From Candidatus Woesearchaeota archaeon (GTDB lineage: Archaea; Nanobdellota; Nanobdellia; Woesearchaeales; WJKL01), in assembly GCA_019322815.1 (NCBI GenBank), contig JAHWIB010000008.1:1-35557 (forward strand): a DNA stretch of 35,557 nt. Reading direction: 5' to 3'. Position 1 is the first letter of the stretch. Every line of letters begins with the position of its first letter. Below the pieces are notes generated by a model. The model had not been told where the DNA came from. It saw nothing but the letters and a program-made list of their open reading frames with translations, and searched no databases. A program made the position numbers and the translations under genes. Positions 16,671 to 25,653 of this stretch are shown here, in pieces.

Positions 16671-17249
16671 TTATATCAGCTCTCCTATATATAATCCATA
16701 ATTTACAATGCCTCCTCTTGAACCATGCCTTGTTTTAGCAGCTTCTTCAAATGAAGTGAGATTCCCGCAATGATCCCAAAAAGTTTTTGGCATGTTTGGG
16801 TGCGTTGGTGCATCTGTTACATCATAGACTTTTCCTTCATAAACAACCCAGCAATCTTTAAATGAATCATGTTTTGCAAGCTCTTCTGCTGTTATTCCTT
16901 GAACTTCAGGTTCTTCTTTTGTTTCCTCTTCTGTCATAATTTCAGCTTCTTCAACAAATGTTTCTCCGCTTGATATTTTGCACTTCCTTGGATAGCTTTC
17001 CATGATAGGAAATCCGGCATTTACACAGTCTTCAAAGCTTTTTATGAGATCTTCTCTGAACTGCTCTGAAAATTCTTCGCAGTATTCTTCCCACATTCTT
17101 TGGCATTTTTCTGTTGAAGGGCACCACTGATAGCCTGCTGCTGTTAAGCAGCCGTGCTCATCTGTATCTCCTCCTATTGGTTTTTCCTTTGCACAGCCGG
17201 CAGTCACTGCCAGAAAAACTAATCCCAATAAAATAAATATTTTTTTCAT
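16671..17249 (-). CDS. Lipoprotein with cytochrome b5-like haem-binding domain
   Basis: The start is placed at the ATG giving MKKIFILLGLVF, a signal with a lipobox ending AGC; an upstream frame extension is unlikely. A cysteine-rich segment (GCLTAAGYQWCPSTEKC) follows. The C-terminal ~75 residues, ITAEELAKHDSFKDCWVVYE onward, form a cytochrome b5-like domain with haem-ligand histidines in THPNMP and TRHGS. It is probably an outward-facing haem electron carrier anchored in the membrane. It overlaps the zinc-ribbon gene by 4 nt. Confidence 0.75.
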   Translation of the reverse strand: MKKIFILLGLVFLAVTAGCAKEKPIGGDTDEHGCLTAAGYQWCPSTEKCQRMWEEYCEEFSEQFREDLIKSFEDCVNAGFPIMESYPRKCKISSGETFVEEAEIMTEEETKEEPEVQGITAEELAKHDSFKDCWVVYEGKVYDVTDAPTHPNMPKTFWDHCGNLTSFEEAAKTRHGSRGGIVNYGLYIGELI

Positions 17250-17407
17250 GGTTCTCCGCATTCGCAGCATTCACTGCATCTTCCGCAGTGAGGGCATTTT
17301 GGATTATCTTCTGAAAAAGGCTTGCCGCAGACAGGGCATCTTGTTTCTTCAACCTTTTTTTCCTCTTCGATATCCTCTATAACTTTAACCTCTTTCTTTT
17401 TATTCAT
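17246..17407 (-). CDS. Small zinc-ribbon protein (53 aa)
   Basis: A frame of 53 residues: a charged N-terminus (MNKKKEVKVIEDIEEEKK) followed by CPVCGKPF, CPHCGRCSECCECGEP. The dense CxxC knuckles indicate one or two zinc or iron sites. The stop overlaps the ATG of the cytochrome b5-like gene, and the RBS lies after the thioredoxin reductase gene. Likely a redox or metal accessory. Confidence 0.65.
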   Translation of the reverse strand: MNKKKEVKVIEDIEEEKKVEETRCPVCGKPFSEDNPKCPHCGRCSECCECGEP

Positions 17408-17419
17408 TTTTTCAGCCTC

Positions 17420-18328
17420 TTATTTCTTTAATTTTGATAAGTAAGCAAATGCACTCAGCATTGCTCTTGAGCCGTCTCCGCAGGCAATGACTGTCTGTTT
17501 TCCAGGCAGATCAGTTATATCTCCTGCTGCAAATATTCCAGGAGCGCTGGCAGCGCCTGTCTTGTCAACAACAATCTCATTTTTTTCATTAAGCTTTATC
17601 AGCCCTTTTACAAAATCAGTATTTCTTATATGACCTATCTCAACAAATACTCCCTGCACATCTAATTTTTTTTCTTTGCCGTCCTGCTCATATTTTAATC
17701 CAGTTACAAATTTATCTCCTATGACTTCTGTTGTCTTTGCATTATTAATAACCTCAACCTTTTCACTTTTTAATGTATTTTCCTTCAAGGCCTTGTCTGT
17801 TCCAGTTAATTCAGGATTCAGATTAATGATATAAATTTTTTTGCAGTGCTGTATTAATGTGTTTGCAGCATCAAGAGCAGCGTCTCCTCCTCCGATAACA
17901 GCAACATCTTTTTCTGCAAACAAAGGAGAATCGCAGGTTGCGCAGTAAGCAAGGCCTTTTCCTTCAAATTCATCTCCTCCAGGAACATTAAGTTTTCTTG
18001 GAGATGAGCCAGAGCATACTACAACTGTTTTTGTTTCAAAGAATTCGCTGTCTGTTTTGACAATATAATGATCGTTTTTTTTCTCAACTTTGTTTACAGA
18101 ATCTTCTTTTATTTCAATCTTATAATCCTTCATATGCTCTTTAAATTTTTCAATTAACTGCATCCCAGAAAGATTATGATAACCAGGGTAATTCTCAATA
18201 TCAGAGCTCCATAATGTCAATCCTCCGATATCCATTGATATGACCAGGAATTTAAGCTTGGCTCTTGCAGCATAGATCGATGCTGTAACTCCAGCTGCTC
18301 CTGCCCCTATTATTATTGTGTCATACAT
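17420..18328 (-). CDS. trxB: Thioredoxin reductase-like flavoprotein
   Basis: A 302-residue protein with the FAD motif IIIGAGAAGVTASIYAARA, the redox-active CATC (in AYCATCDSPLF), the NAD(P) motif VIGGGDAALDAA, and the C-terminal PGIFAAGDI. It fits the standard TrxB size. It reduces a thioredoxin or glutaredoxin-like partner, probably the protein encoded at 18596-18829. Confidence 0.92.
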   Translation of the reverse strand: MYDTIIIGAGAAGVTASIYAARAKLKFLVISMDIGGLTLWSSDIENYPGYHNLSGMQLIEKFKEHMKDYKIEIKEDSVNKVEKKNDHYIVKTDSEFFETKTVVVCSGSSPRKLNVPGGDEFEGKGLAYCATCDSPLFAEKDVAVIGGGDAALDAANTLIQHCKKIYIINLNPELTGTDKALKENTLKSEKVEVINNAKTTEVIGDKFVTGLKYEQDGKEKKLDVQGVFVEIGHIRNTDFVKGLIKLNEKNEIVVDKTGAASAPGIFAAGDITDLPGKQTVIACGDGSRAMLSAFAYLSKLKK

Positions 18329-18431
18329 TACAAAACACCTCTTTATAAAAAACTAAACTTAATATATATAAATTTATTGCTAAGCTTTAGCTTTCCAATA
18401 AATTTACCTGCATTTCTTTAGAATAATATAC

Positions 18432-18590
18432 TTACTCCGGCTGCGCGCATACAGTTATGCAGCAGCCTCCTGGACCGCAGATATCTTTTTTGCACTTTGT
18501 GCATTTTTTGATTATCAGGCTTTTATTCTTTGGAATATCTACTTCAATATCAAATCCGCATTCAGGGCATTTAACACTTGCTTTGACCAT
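18432..18590 (-). CDS. Small Cys-rich zinc-ribbon protein (52 aa)
   Basis: A frame beginning MVKASVKCPECGFDIEVDIP, then KKCTKCKKDICGPGGCCIT. It contains CPEC and CTKC zinc-ribbon knuckles plus a CGPGGCC motif. It starts 5 nt after the glutaredoxin stop, with which it is co-directional. Reads like a metal- or redox-responsive small protein; function unknown. Confidence 0.65.
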   Translation of the reverse strand: MVKASVKCPECGFDIEVDIPKNKSLIIKKCTKCKKDICGPGGCCITVCAQPE

Positions 18591-18595
18591 TTTAA

Positions 18596-18829
18596 TCACT
18601 CTAGTTTCAAGGCTTTTTTCAGCTTTTCAACATCATAACCAACTATTATTTCTCCGTCAGTATCTATAACAGGAACACCCATCTGCCCTGACTTGTCTAT
18701 CATCTCTTTTTGTGCTTCTTGATCTCCAGAAACATCAATCTCTTCATATTCTACATTATTTTCTTTTAGAAACTCTTTTGTCTTCTTGCACCAAGGGCAT
18801 GTTGGTGTTGTGTATATCTTAACTTTCAT
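18596..18829 (-). CDS. Glutaredoxin-like protein
   Basis: 77 residues with the active site CPWC at positions 11-14, the cis-proline motif GVPVID and the C-terminal GYDVEKL. This is the short NrdH/glutaredoxin-like fold that accepts electrons from thioredoxin reductase in organisms lacking glutathione. Confidence 0.9.
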   Translation of the reverse strand: MKVKIYTTPTCPWCKKTKEFLKENNVEYEEIDVSGDQEAQKEMIDKSGQMGVPVIDTDGEIIVGYDVEKLKKALKLE

Positions 18830-18879
18830 AAATGTGCACCTCTAAATATTTATTTAGTTATCTCATCATTAATTTTTTG

Positions 18880-19878
18880 TTAATTCATTATTCTTGGATT
18901 CCTTTTTATCATAACTTCAATCACAAAAGGAAATATTAAAGTTGTGGTTAATGCCATTACAACCAAGCTGGAATAGATTTCTGTAGGGATCAGATTAGTC
19001 CTGAATGCTATAAGGGCTAATGCTAGTTCCACTGCACCTCTGCTGTTCATTCCCCATCCTATCAGATGTAGCTGCTTCCATTTAAGCTTGAGAAAAGGTT
19101 TTGTCAATAATGTGCCGATCAGTTTTCCGATAATTGCAATTAACACTACAATAATTGCTAAAAAAGGATTAAGTATCAATGAATTGAGATCAAAATGGAT
19201 GCCCATCGAAATAAAGAAAAAAGGGATTACAAGCCAAAGAAGGCTTTGTTCAAGTATCTTCAACTTTGGATGTTTCCTGCTTAAACTCTTTTGGATTAGT
19301 ATCCCTGTAAAAAATGCAGTTATTGAAAGTATTATAAGAAGATTCTCCTTGAAATAAAACTCTTTGAATATATAATTGATCAGAATAAACAAAAATAGTC
19401 CTAACATATCATCAATAATTCCTGCAGCCATCATAGCTGATCCTATTTTTGTTTTTAGTTTACTCAACCCTAGAAGGACTCTTGCTTTTGTAGCTTCTGC
19501 AGTTATGCTCATACATACTCCTGAAATCAATGATGCAAGTAAAGAAAATCCTAGAATTTTAAATAAGATAAACCCAAACAAAAAAGGTACAAATGCCGCA
19601 AATACAGCAATAAATGCAGCATCTTTTTTTTCATTATAAAATGTTCTCCATGAACTTTCTAGACCAGCCAAGAACATCAAACAGATAAGAGCGATATTGC
19701 CTAGATTAAAAACAAATTCAGTATTTGGTTCTATAATTATCTCTTTTACAGCAGGAAATCCTATAAACAATCCGGAAATTATCAAAGCAACTACATAAGG
19801 GATTCTGATCTTTTTAGCTAATAGGCTAAACAAATAAGATATTAAAAGAGCCAAAATGATTGTAATGATTAAGTTCAT
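18880..19878 (-). CDS. Cation:proton antiporter (CPA2/Kef-type), membrane domain
   Basis: A 332-residue polytopic protein with roughly ten to eleven hydrophobic segments. It contains the LAGLESSW and SITAEATKARVL helices and the GIIDDMLGL motif with the acidic pair used for proton/cation exchange, plus GWGMNSRGAVELALA. It lacks a cytoplasmic TrkA domain. It probably exchanges Na+ or K+ for protons. Confidence 0.82.
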   Translation of the reverse strand: MNLIITIILALLISYLFSLLAKKIRIPYVVALIISGLFIGFPAVKEIIIEPNTEFVFNLGNIALICLMFLAGLESSWRTFYNEKKDAAFIAVFAAFVPFLFGFILFKILGFSLLASLISGVCMSITAEATKARVLLGLSKLKTKIGSAMMAAGIIDDMLGLFLFILINYIFKEFYFKENLLIILSITAFFTGILIQKSLSRKHPKLKILEQSLLWLVIPFFFISMGIHFDLNSLILNPFLAIIVVLIAIIGKLIGTLLTKPFLKLKWKQLHLIGWGMNSRGAVELALALIAFRTNLIPTEIYSSLVVMALTTTLIFPFVIEVMIKRNPRIMN

Positions 19879-19990
19879 TTTTAATTTTTGTTTATATTAA
19901 ATCCATAATCTTGTCTATCAAAGCAGTATTATTTTTTTACCTCCTTCCTGTAAATATAACTAATCATTTTAATAATTTTCTTTTTTAGAA

Positions 19991-20950
19991 TTAGGATGAT
20001 TCCTTTACAATAACATTTTCTTTTCTTCTAATTATGAACTTTTTTGCCTGTTTGTATGTTAGCAGATTATTCTTTGTTCCATAATACTGTATAACAGAAG
20101 CAGCATTTGCCATCCCTATCTTTAATGATTGGACAATATTTTCTTTATGCAATATTCCAGCTAAAAAACCAGAAGCAAAAGCATCTCCTGCTCCTGCTGT
20201 GCTTACTACCTTTACTTTGTATGCAGGCAAATAATAATAATTTTCTCCGTCATAAGCATTTATCCCTTTTTCACCTTCTGTAACAACTGCAATTTCTGGC
20301 CCTGTTTTTCTCAGGCCTTTTAAAATATCTGTTATCTTATTTGATTTTGTCTGCAGCAAAAACTGCGCTTCTGATTTATTCAGAACAATGATTGTTGCTG
20401 CTCTTAATATTCTTCTTAAATGAAATTTTCCTTTTACAGCAAGATAAGTGCTTGGATTAAACATCAGTTTGATATTATGTTTTTTAGCATATCCTGCTAT
20501 CTTCTCAGCTGTTGAAAAAGATCCTTTCAGCATTGTTGCCAAATATATCCATCTTGTCTTTAATTCACTTTTATTAAACTCACCATAAGAAAGATGATCA
20601 GAAGAGCCTTTATGTGTAAATATAATCCTGTCCTGCTCTTTTTCACTTTTTAGTATAAATGAATAAGAGGTATGCTCTTTAGAAGGCTTTGTCTTAATAA
20701 CTTTGACATTTTCCTTTTTCAATTCATGCAGAATCTTGAATGCATTGTAATCATGCCCTAACTTTCCCAGAAATGCAGTCTTTAACCCCATCCTTGATAA
20801 AGCAACTGCTGAGTTTATGCCTCCGCCTCCTGTCTCAAAATCAACCTTCTCTAAAAGAACCTTATCTCCTAATCTAACTTCCTTAAACTTCTGAGAAATA
20901 ACCCCAAATACATCAACAGTAGCAGAGCCTATTGTTATTACATCAAGCAT
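19991..20950 (-). CDS. PfkB-family carbohydrate/nucleoside kinase
   Basis: A 319-residue ribokinase-fold protein: N-terminal TIGSATVDVFG, substrate-loop GGGGINSAVALSRMG, and the catalytic anion-hole motif STAGAGDAFASGF. It phosphorylates a sugar or nucleoside with ATP; the precise substrate (ribose, fructose, adenosine) is not evident. Confidence 0.88.
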   Translation of the reverse strand: MLDVITIGSATVDVFGVISQKFKEVRLGDKVLLEKVDFETGGGGINSAVALSRMGLKTAFLGKLGHDYNAFKILHELKKENVKVIKTKPSKEHTSYSFILKSEKEQDRIIFTHKGSSDHLSYGEFNKSELKTRWIYLATMLKGSFSTAEKIAGYAKKHNIKLMFNPSTYLAVKGKFHLRRILRAATIIVLNKSEAQFLLQTKSNKITDILKGLRKTGPEIAVVTEGEKGINAYDGENYYYLPAYKVKVVSTAGAGDAFASGFLAGILHKENIVQSLKIGMANAASVIQYYGTKNNLLTYKQAKKFIIRRKENVIVKESS

Positions 20951-20999
20951 TATTATACCTCTTTTTATTAAATTAGAGAAAAAGTATATTTAAATTTAC

Positions 21000-22334
21000 C
21001 TATTTTCCTGCTAGATGTGCAAATTTTGAACCAGGAAAATCAAGAGTTGCAAAATAATCTTTTCGTGTCTGGGCTCTTCTTATCATTTCCAGGCTTCCAT
21101 CTTTATGAAGAAGATATTCAGCATGCTTTAATCTCGCATTATAATTAAAACCCATTGCCCATCCATGCGCTCCTGTATTATGGATAGCTATCAGATCTCC
21201 TTCTTCTATTTTTGGAAGAGGTCTTTGCCTTGCAAACTTATCATTATTTTCACATAAAGGGCCTGTAACATCATAGATACTATCTTTTGGCGGGTCTTCT
21301 TTCCCCAATACAGTTATATGATGATAACACTCTCCTTCTGCACTTTGCCCTTCACTATATAATGCAGGCCTCATCAGATCAGACATAGATGCATCAAGTC
21401 CAACATAACTTCTATATTTATCAGTTACATGAAGAACTCTTGCAACTAGCCAGCCATGCAGTCCTGTTATAGCTCTTCCGCATTCCATGACAATTCTTGG
21501 AGGCTTTAACCCTTTGTCTAAAATCATTTCTTCATATGCTTTTCTGACACTATTTGCAAACAATTCAACATCAACTGATTTATCTTCTGGCCTGTAAGGT
21601 ATTCCTACTCCTCCGCCTAAATTAATAAATTCAAAATCTATTCCTAGTTCATCATGCAGCCTTCCTGCCAATCCTAACATCATCTTTGCTGTTCCTATTA
21701 AAGATTCTTCTTCTCTTTCATTGGAGCAGACCATAGTATGCAGACCAAATCTTTTTGCTCCTTTTGCTATTGCTCTTCTATAAGCTTCAACAATCTTATG
21801 ATCAGGAACACCATACTTTGCTTCTAATGGATTTCCAATAATATTGTTTCCTTTTATTTTTTCACCAGGATTATATCTAAAACATATTAATTCAGGAAAA
21901 CAACCAACTGCTCTTTCAAATGCATCTATATGTTTGATATCATCTAAGTTGATTATTGCACCAAATTCATGCGCTTCTCTAAACTCATTATCAGGAGTAT
22001 CATTAGAAGTGTATATTGCATTATTTCTAAGGATTCCAGCAGCTTCTGCTAAATCTAATTCAGGTCCTGAGCTGCAGTCTGCTCCAAATCCTGCTTCTTC
22101 TCTTAGTAATTCAAGAGTATATGTATTAGGCAGAGCTTTGACAGCAAAAAAATTCTTAAATCCTTCACTATGCTTACTAACCCACTCAAATGCAGAATTA
22201 AAATCATGAGCAGCACTTATTATCCCTTCTTGCTCATAGACATGAAATGGTGTTGGTTTAGAATCTGCAATCCATTTTTCTGCCTGTTCTTTTGTAAATG
22301 GAGGTCTTTCTCTTAGCTTTAGCATCTTAATCAA
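21000..22334 (-). CDS. lysA: Diaminopimelate decarboxylase-like PLP enzyme
   Basis: A 444-residue fold-type III PLP enzyme. The PLP lysine lies in FFAVKALPN. GLHTMVCSNE, INLGGGVGIPY, ECGRAITGLHGWLV and the substrate-side GPLCENNDKFA and HNTGAHGWAMGFNYNARL motifs follow the DapDC pattern. It would decarboxylate meso-diaminopimelate to lysine. It overlaps the aminotransferase gene by 8 nt, forming a DapL-LysA type pair. An arginine or related decarboxylase role cannot be fully excluded. Confidence 0.78.
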   Translation of the reverse strand: MIKMLKLRERPPFTKEQAEKWIADSKPTPFHVYEQEGIISAAHDFNSAFEWVSKHSEGFKNFFAVKALPNTYTLELLREEAGFGADCSSGPELDLAEAAGILRNNAIYTSNDTPDNEFREAHEFGAIINLDDIKHIDAFERAVGCFPELICFRYNPGEKIKGNNIIGNPLEAKYGVPDHKIVEAYRRAIAKGAKRFGLHTMVCSNEREEESLIGTAKMMLGLAGRLHDELGIDFEFINLGGGVGIPYRPEDKSVDVELFANSVRKAYEEMILDKGLKPPRIVMECGRAITGLHGWLVARVLHVTDKYRSYVGLDASMSDLMRPALYSEGQSAEGECYHHITVLGKEDPPKDSIYDVTGPLCENNDKFARQRPLPKIEEGDLIAIHNTGAHGWAMGFNYNARLKHAEYLLHKDGSLEMIRRAQTRKDYFATLDFPGSKFAHLAGK

Positions 22335-23637
22335 ACCTCAGCTGCAGTTTCTCCAATCTTTTATCAAGTTCATTAATTATTTCTCTGTCAGAACTTCTGC
22401 AGCCTATTAGATGCATCTGAGACCTTGGATTCCCATTTTCAAAAGTTGCTGAGAATCTTATATAATTGCCTACATCATCCCAAGGAACTACTGAAATTCC
22501 CTGCTCTAAAAGCATATGCTGTGATGCTTCTTCTGCATTACTAAACACTTTTCCATCTTTTGTTCCTGTTGGTGCTTTTGTGTATAAGAAGAATGTTCCA
22601 TCAGGCATTTTTGCATCAAATCCATGTTTGCTAAGAACTTCAACTAAATATTCTAATCTTCTTTTGTATTTATGGGTGATTTTTTCTGTAAACTCAGGAT
22701 TTTCCAATGCTGCAATCGAAGCCCTCTGTATCATTTTTGCCTGCCCTGAATCTGAATTGTCTTTTACATTTCCATATGCGGCAATCAATCTAGGATTTCC
22801 TGCAACAAAAGCAATCCTGTATCCAATCATATTGAATGCTTTTGATAAAGAATAAGCTCCTAAACTGCATTCTAAGCCGCCATCAACCTGGAACGGGCTT
22901 GTAGGTTTTCCAGTATATTTTAGTCCGCTGTAAGCTGCATCATGCACAATTACAAAATTATGCTCATGAGCAAGCTTAACTAAATCTTCCCAGAATACTA
23001 AAGGTGCGTCTGCTCCTGTTGGATTATTAGGATAATTGACGCAGACGATCTTCACTTTGCTTTCTCCTTTAGCATGCTCTTCTAATTCTTTTAGATCAGG
23101 CAAAAATCCATTTTCTTCTTTTAATGGAAGCTTTACAACCTTTCCATCTAGGTATTTTGTATGTGTTCCAAGAACAGGATAACCCGGAGAAGTCATTATT
23201 GTAGTGTCTCCTGGATTAACAATAGTCAAAGGCAGTAAACTTAGAATTCCTTTTGAGCCGATTCCATGTATAATATAGTCATCTGCTCCTAAAATCTTTT
23301 TTCCATCCTCCATAACAGAACTTTCATTTGTTGGAATATCTATTCCAAACATATTATTAAGGTATGCAGCAGCTGCCTGTTGAAATTCAAGAATTCCATT
23401 ATCAGCATAGCCTCTGTTAGCAAGACTATCAACTTCAATTTTTAATCTCTCTCTTACTTCCTCTGGAGCAATGCCATCATGCTCTCCAACACCAAGATCT
23501 ATAATAGAAATATCAGGATGTGCTTTTGCAAAAGCTTGTTTTGCTCTTTTTATTTTTGCAAACTTATAAACAGTTGTATCCTTTCCAAATTTTTCTCCGC
23601 CGATTCTATCTGCATATAATTTTTCAACATCAAACAT
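22327..23637 (-). CDS. Class I/II aminotransferase (LL-diaminopimelate aminotransferase-like)
   Basis: A 436-residue fold-type I PLP enzyme: DLGVGEHDG near the N-terminus, GIGSKGILSLLPL, NYPNNPTGA, the PLP lysine in SLSKAFNMIGYRIAF, and a C-terminal IRFSATFENG arginine. The N-terminal pattern and the tight coupling to a DapDC-like gene point to LL-diaminopimelate aminotransferase (DapL), giving a two-gene route from tetrahydrodipicolinate toward lysine. Confidence 0.75.
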   Translation of the reverse strand: MFDVEKLYADRIGGEKFGKDTTVYKFAKIKRAKQAFAKAHPDISIIDLGVGEHDGIAPEEVRERLKIEVDSLANRGYADNGILEFQQAAAAYLNNMFGIDIPTNESSVMEDGKKILGADDYIIHGIGSKGILSLLPLTIVNPGDTTIMTSPGYPVLGTHTKYLDGKVVKLPLKEENGFLPDLKELEEHAKGESKVKIVCVNYPNNPTGADAPLVFWEDLVKLAHEHNFVIVHDAAYSGLKYTGKPTSPFQVDGGLECSLGAYSLSKAFNMIGYRIAFVAGNPRLIAAYGNVKDNSDSGQAKMIQRASIAALENPEFTEKITHKYKRRLEYLVEVLSKHGFDAKMPDGTFFLYTKAPTGTKDGKVFSNAEEASQHMLLEQGISVVPWDDVGNYIRFSATFENGNPRSQMHLIGCRSSDREIINELDKRLEKLQLRFD

Positions 23638-23693
23638 ATTACCAACCCCCTAAATTTAAAGAACCTCTTTTGCAAAAGAAAAATATAAGCTGT

Positions 23694-24473
23694 TTATAAA
23701 GTTAATTCTTTTCTATAATACTTAATTAAGACCACTATTCCTATTATTGTCATTACTAAACTCAGATACTGCCCAAAGCTCAATCCAAATAATCTTGGAT
23801 CTTCTCTCAAGAAATCACAGAAAAATCTTCCAATGCCCATTAAAAGAATAAAAACCCAAAACAAGAATCCATCTTTCCATTTTTTCTTGTTCAGGAACAA
23901 TAAGAATCCTCCTAATAATGCTCTTCCTGCTGCAGCATACAGCTGAACAGGATGTCTGCAGCCTTCATATCTAGGAAATTTAAAACACCATGAAACATTT
24001 GTTATTGTTCCAACCAGTTCTCCATTTATGAAATTGCCGATTCTTCCTAAAGCAAGAACAAATGCAGCTGGAGTAACCAGTATATCAGCCACCTTGACTA
24101 CATTAAGTTTCTTTTTTCTGCAGTATAGATAGCCTGCTAATACTATTCCGATAATCCCTCCATGCAAAGACATTCCTCCTTCCCATACAGCAAATATTTT
24201 CCATGGATTTTTTATATAATAAAGCGGATTCCCCGAAACAAAAGACCATCCAAAAACTTCAAACAGCCTTGCTCCAATAACAACTCCTAAAATTAAATAG
24301 ATAGAGAACCATTCAGCTTCATCTCTTGTTAATTTAAGAATTTTCTTTTTGCTGTAATATATCAAAGTAAGATAAATGACAAGAAATCCAATTACATAGA
24401 CTAATCCATAATATCTTATTTCAAAAGGGCCAATATTAACTAGTATAGGATTGATATTGTGTACAAAAGACAT
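23694..24473 (-). CDS. lgt: Prolipoprotein diacylglyceryl transferase
   Basis: A 259-residue membrane protein with about seven TM segments and the Lgt signatures: EIRYYGLVYVIGF, the catalytic-region HGGIIGIV, GRIGNFINGELVG, RHPVQLYAA and GRFFCDFLREDP. Lgt transfers a diacylglyceryl group to lipobox cysteines in bacteria. Its occurrence here with several lipobox proteins (11094, 16671, 25654, 28421, 30500) suggests a bacterial-type lipoprotein pathway in this archaeon. Confidence 0.9.
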   Translation of the reverse strand: MSFVHNINPILVNIGPFEIRYYGLVYVIGFLVIYLTLIYYSKKKILKLTRDEAEWFSIYLILGVVIGARLFEVFGWSFVSGNPLYYIKNPWKIFAVWEGGMSLHGGIIGIVLAGYLYCRKKKLNVVKVADILVTPAAFVLALGRIGNFINGELVGTITNVSWCFKFPRYEGCRHPVQLYAAAGRALLGGFLLFLNKKKWKDGFLFWVFILLMGIGRFFCDFLREDPRLFGLSFGQYLSLVMTIIGIVVLIKYYRKELTL

Positions 24474-24512
24474 AAAGAAAAAGAAAAAATTTAGGTATAA
24501 AAACCTTTTTAT

Positions 24513-25493
24513 TTATCCGCAGCTTCCTGATGAATCGCCTGCAGATGCTTCATAACCAAATCCTGGTGAAGGATTTGCAGAATCTAGTTCTTCGCTGCAT
24601 TCTGCTGGAGCATCATTAAATGCATTGCAGATTGTTGCTAATAAAGCAGAAGGGCTTCTTCCGCTTGATACCTGCTGGCCATTGACAACTAATCCAGGGC
24701 TTCCTCTAATTCCATACTTAGTATTTAATTCATCATATATCATGAATTTAGGGAACCTTCCATTTAACCATGAACTTTCATCTTCTAGATTTTCTGTAAT
24801 AGAATACTCTTCATCAGCCTGTGCAAAACATGAATCTAATGCAGCTTTGTCAATGCCTGTTTCTCCTAAGCATTTTTCAGAATCACCATCTCCTAAAAAG
24901 CATTCAAGATAAGGTATTAATTTATCATTCTGTTCTTTTGCAATGCAGTATTGATTTGTCTGCTCTGTAACTTCTTTTTCACCATGCATAGCATAATTCA
25001 CAAATCTCAAGTTAAAGTCAATCTTATCTCCAAGAAGCTTTACAACTGGGATCATTCCTTTTTCAATCTGTGTTCCATAAGGACAGTGGCTCATTACAAA
25101 CACTTCAACAGCTGGCTTGTCTGATTTTGTAACATCAGCAACAGCAGCTCCCTGAGCTTCAGGTGCTTCTATCTCTTGATCCAGATCAACACCAGGAGCT
25201 GTAAAAAGCATCTTTCCATCTTTAGTTACATAAGAATCATATTCTTGTCCGCTTATATCAATTTTGAATTTATATAATCCGCTTTCATCTGCAGAATCCT
25301 TTAGTTCTGCAGTCATTCCTTCCTGCAGCATATTTTCATTTATAAAAGTCAAAGCTTTATCAACAGCTGAACCTTCAGACATTGATCCTCCTGCTGCACC
25401 TCCAAATCCATTTGTAAAAATAGATACTACTAATAGAACTGCTAGAATTCCTGTAGCAATCTGCCATATAGTTGTTTTTTTAATATTTGCCAT
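24513..25493 (-). CDS. Membrane-anchored DsbA/thioredoxin-fold protein
   Basis: A 326-residue protein with one N-terminal TM helix (about residues 10-28) and a linker domain with SEGSAVDKALTFINEN. The thioredoxin fold has the active site SHCPYGTQ (CPYG) and the cis-Pro region GIRGSPGLVVNG. It probably oxidises or isomerises disulfides of secreted proteins outside the membrane. The Gly/Ser-rich C-terminus ends in SCG. Confidence 0.85.
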   Translation of the reverse strand: MANIKKTTIWQIATGILAVLLVVSIFTNGFGGAAGGSMSEGSAVDKALTFINENMLQEGMTAELKDSADESGLYKFKIDISGQEYDSYVTKDGKMLFTAPGVDLDQEIEAPEAQGAAVADVTKSDKPAVEVFVMSHCPYGTQIEKGMIPVVKLLGDKIDFNLRFVNYAMHGEKEVTEQTNQYCIAKEQNDKLIPYLECFLGDGDSEKCLGETGIDKAALDSCFAQADEEYSITENLEDESSWLNGRFPKFMIYDELNTKYGIRGSPGLVVNGQQVSSGRSPSALLATICNAFNDAPAECSEELDSANPSPGFGYEASAGDSSGSCG

Positions 25494-25594
25494 TATAAAA
25501 TCACCCCTTAAAAACCAAAAATATTAATGGTTTATAAAGCTTACGAAATTAATTCGCAGTATAATTTATAATTTCAATTGAAATTAAACCCATA

Positions 25595-25612
25595 GAAAGG
25601 TATATATAAAGG
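25595..25612 (+). promoter_or_regulatory. TATA-like promoter of the SIMPL gene
   Basis: AAGGTATATATAAAGGTA ends about 41 nt before the ATG at 25654, and a GGAGG ribosome binding site lies between them. A clear archaeal TATA box with BRE-like flank; use inferred. Confidence 0.55.
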
Positions 25613-25653
25613 TATAACATAACTTCAAATATCAATAATGGAGGATGATATAA

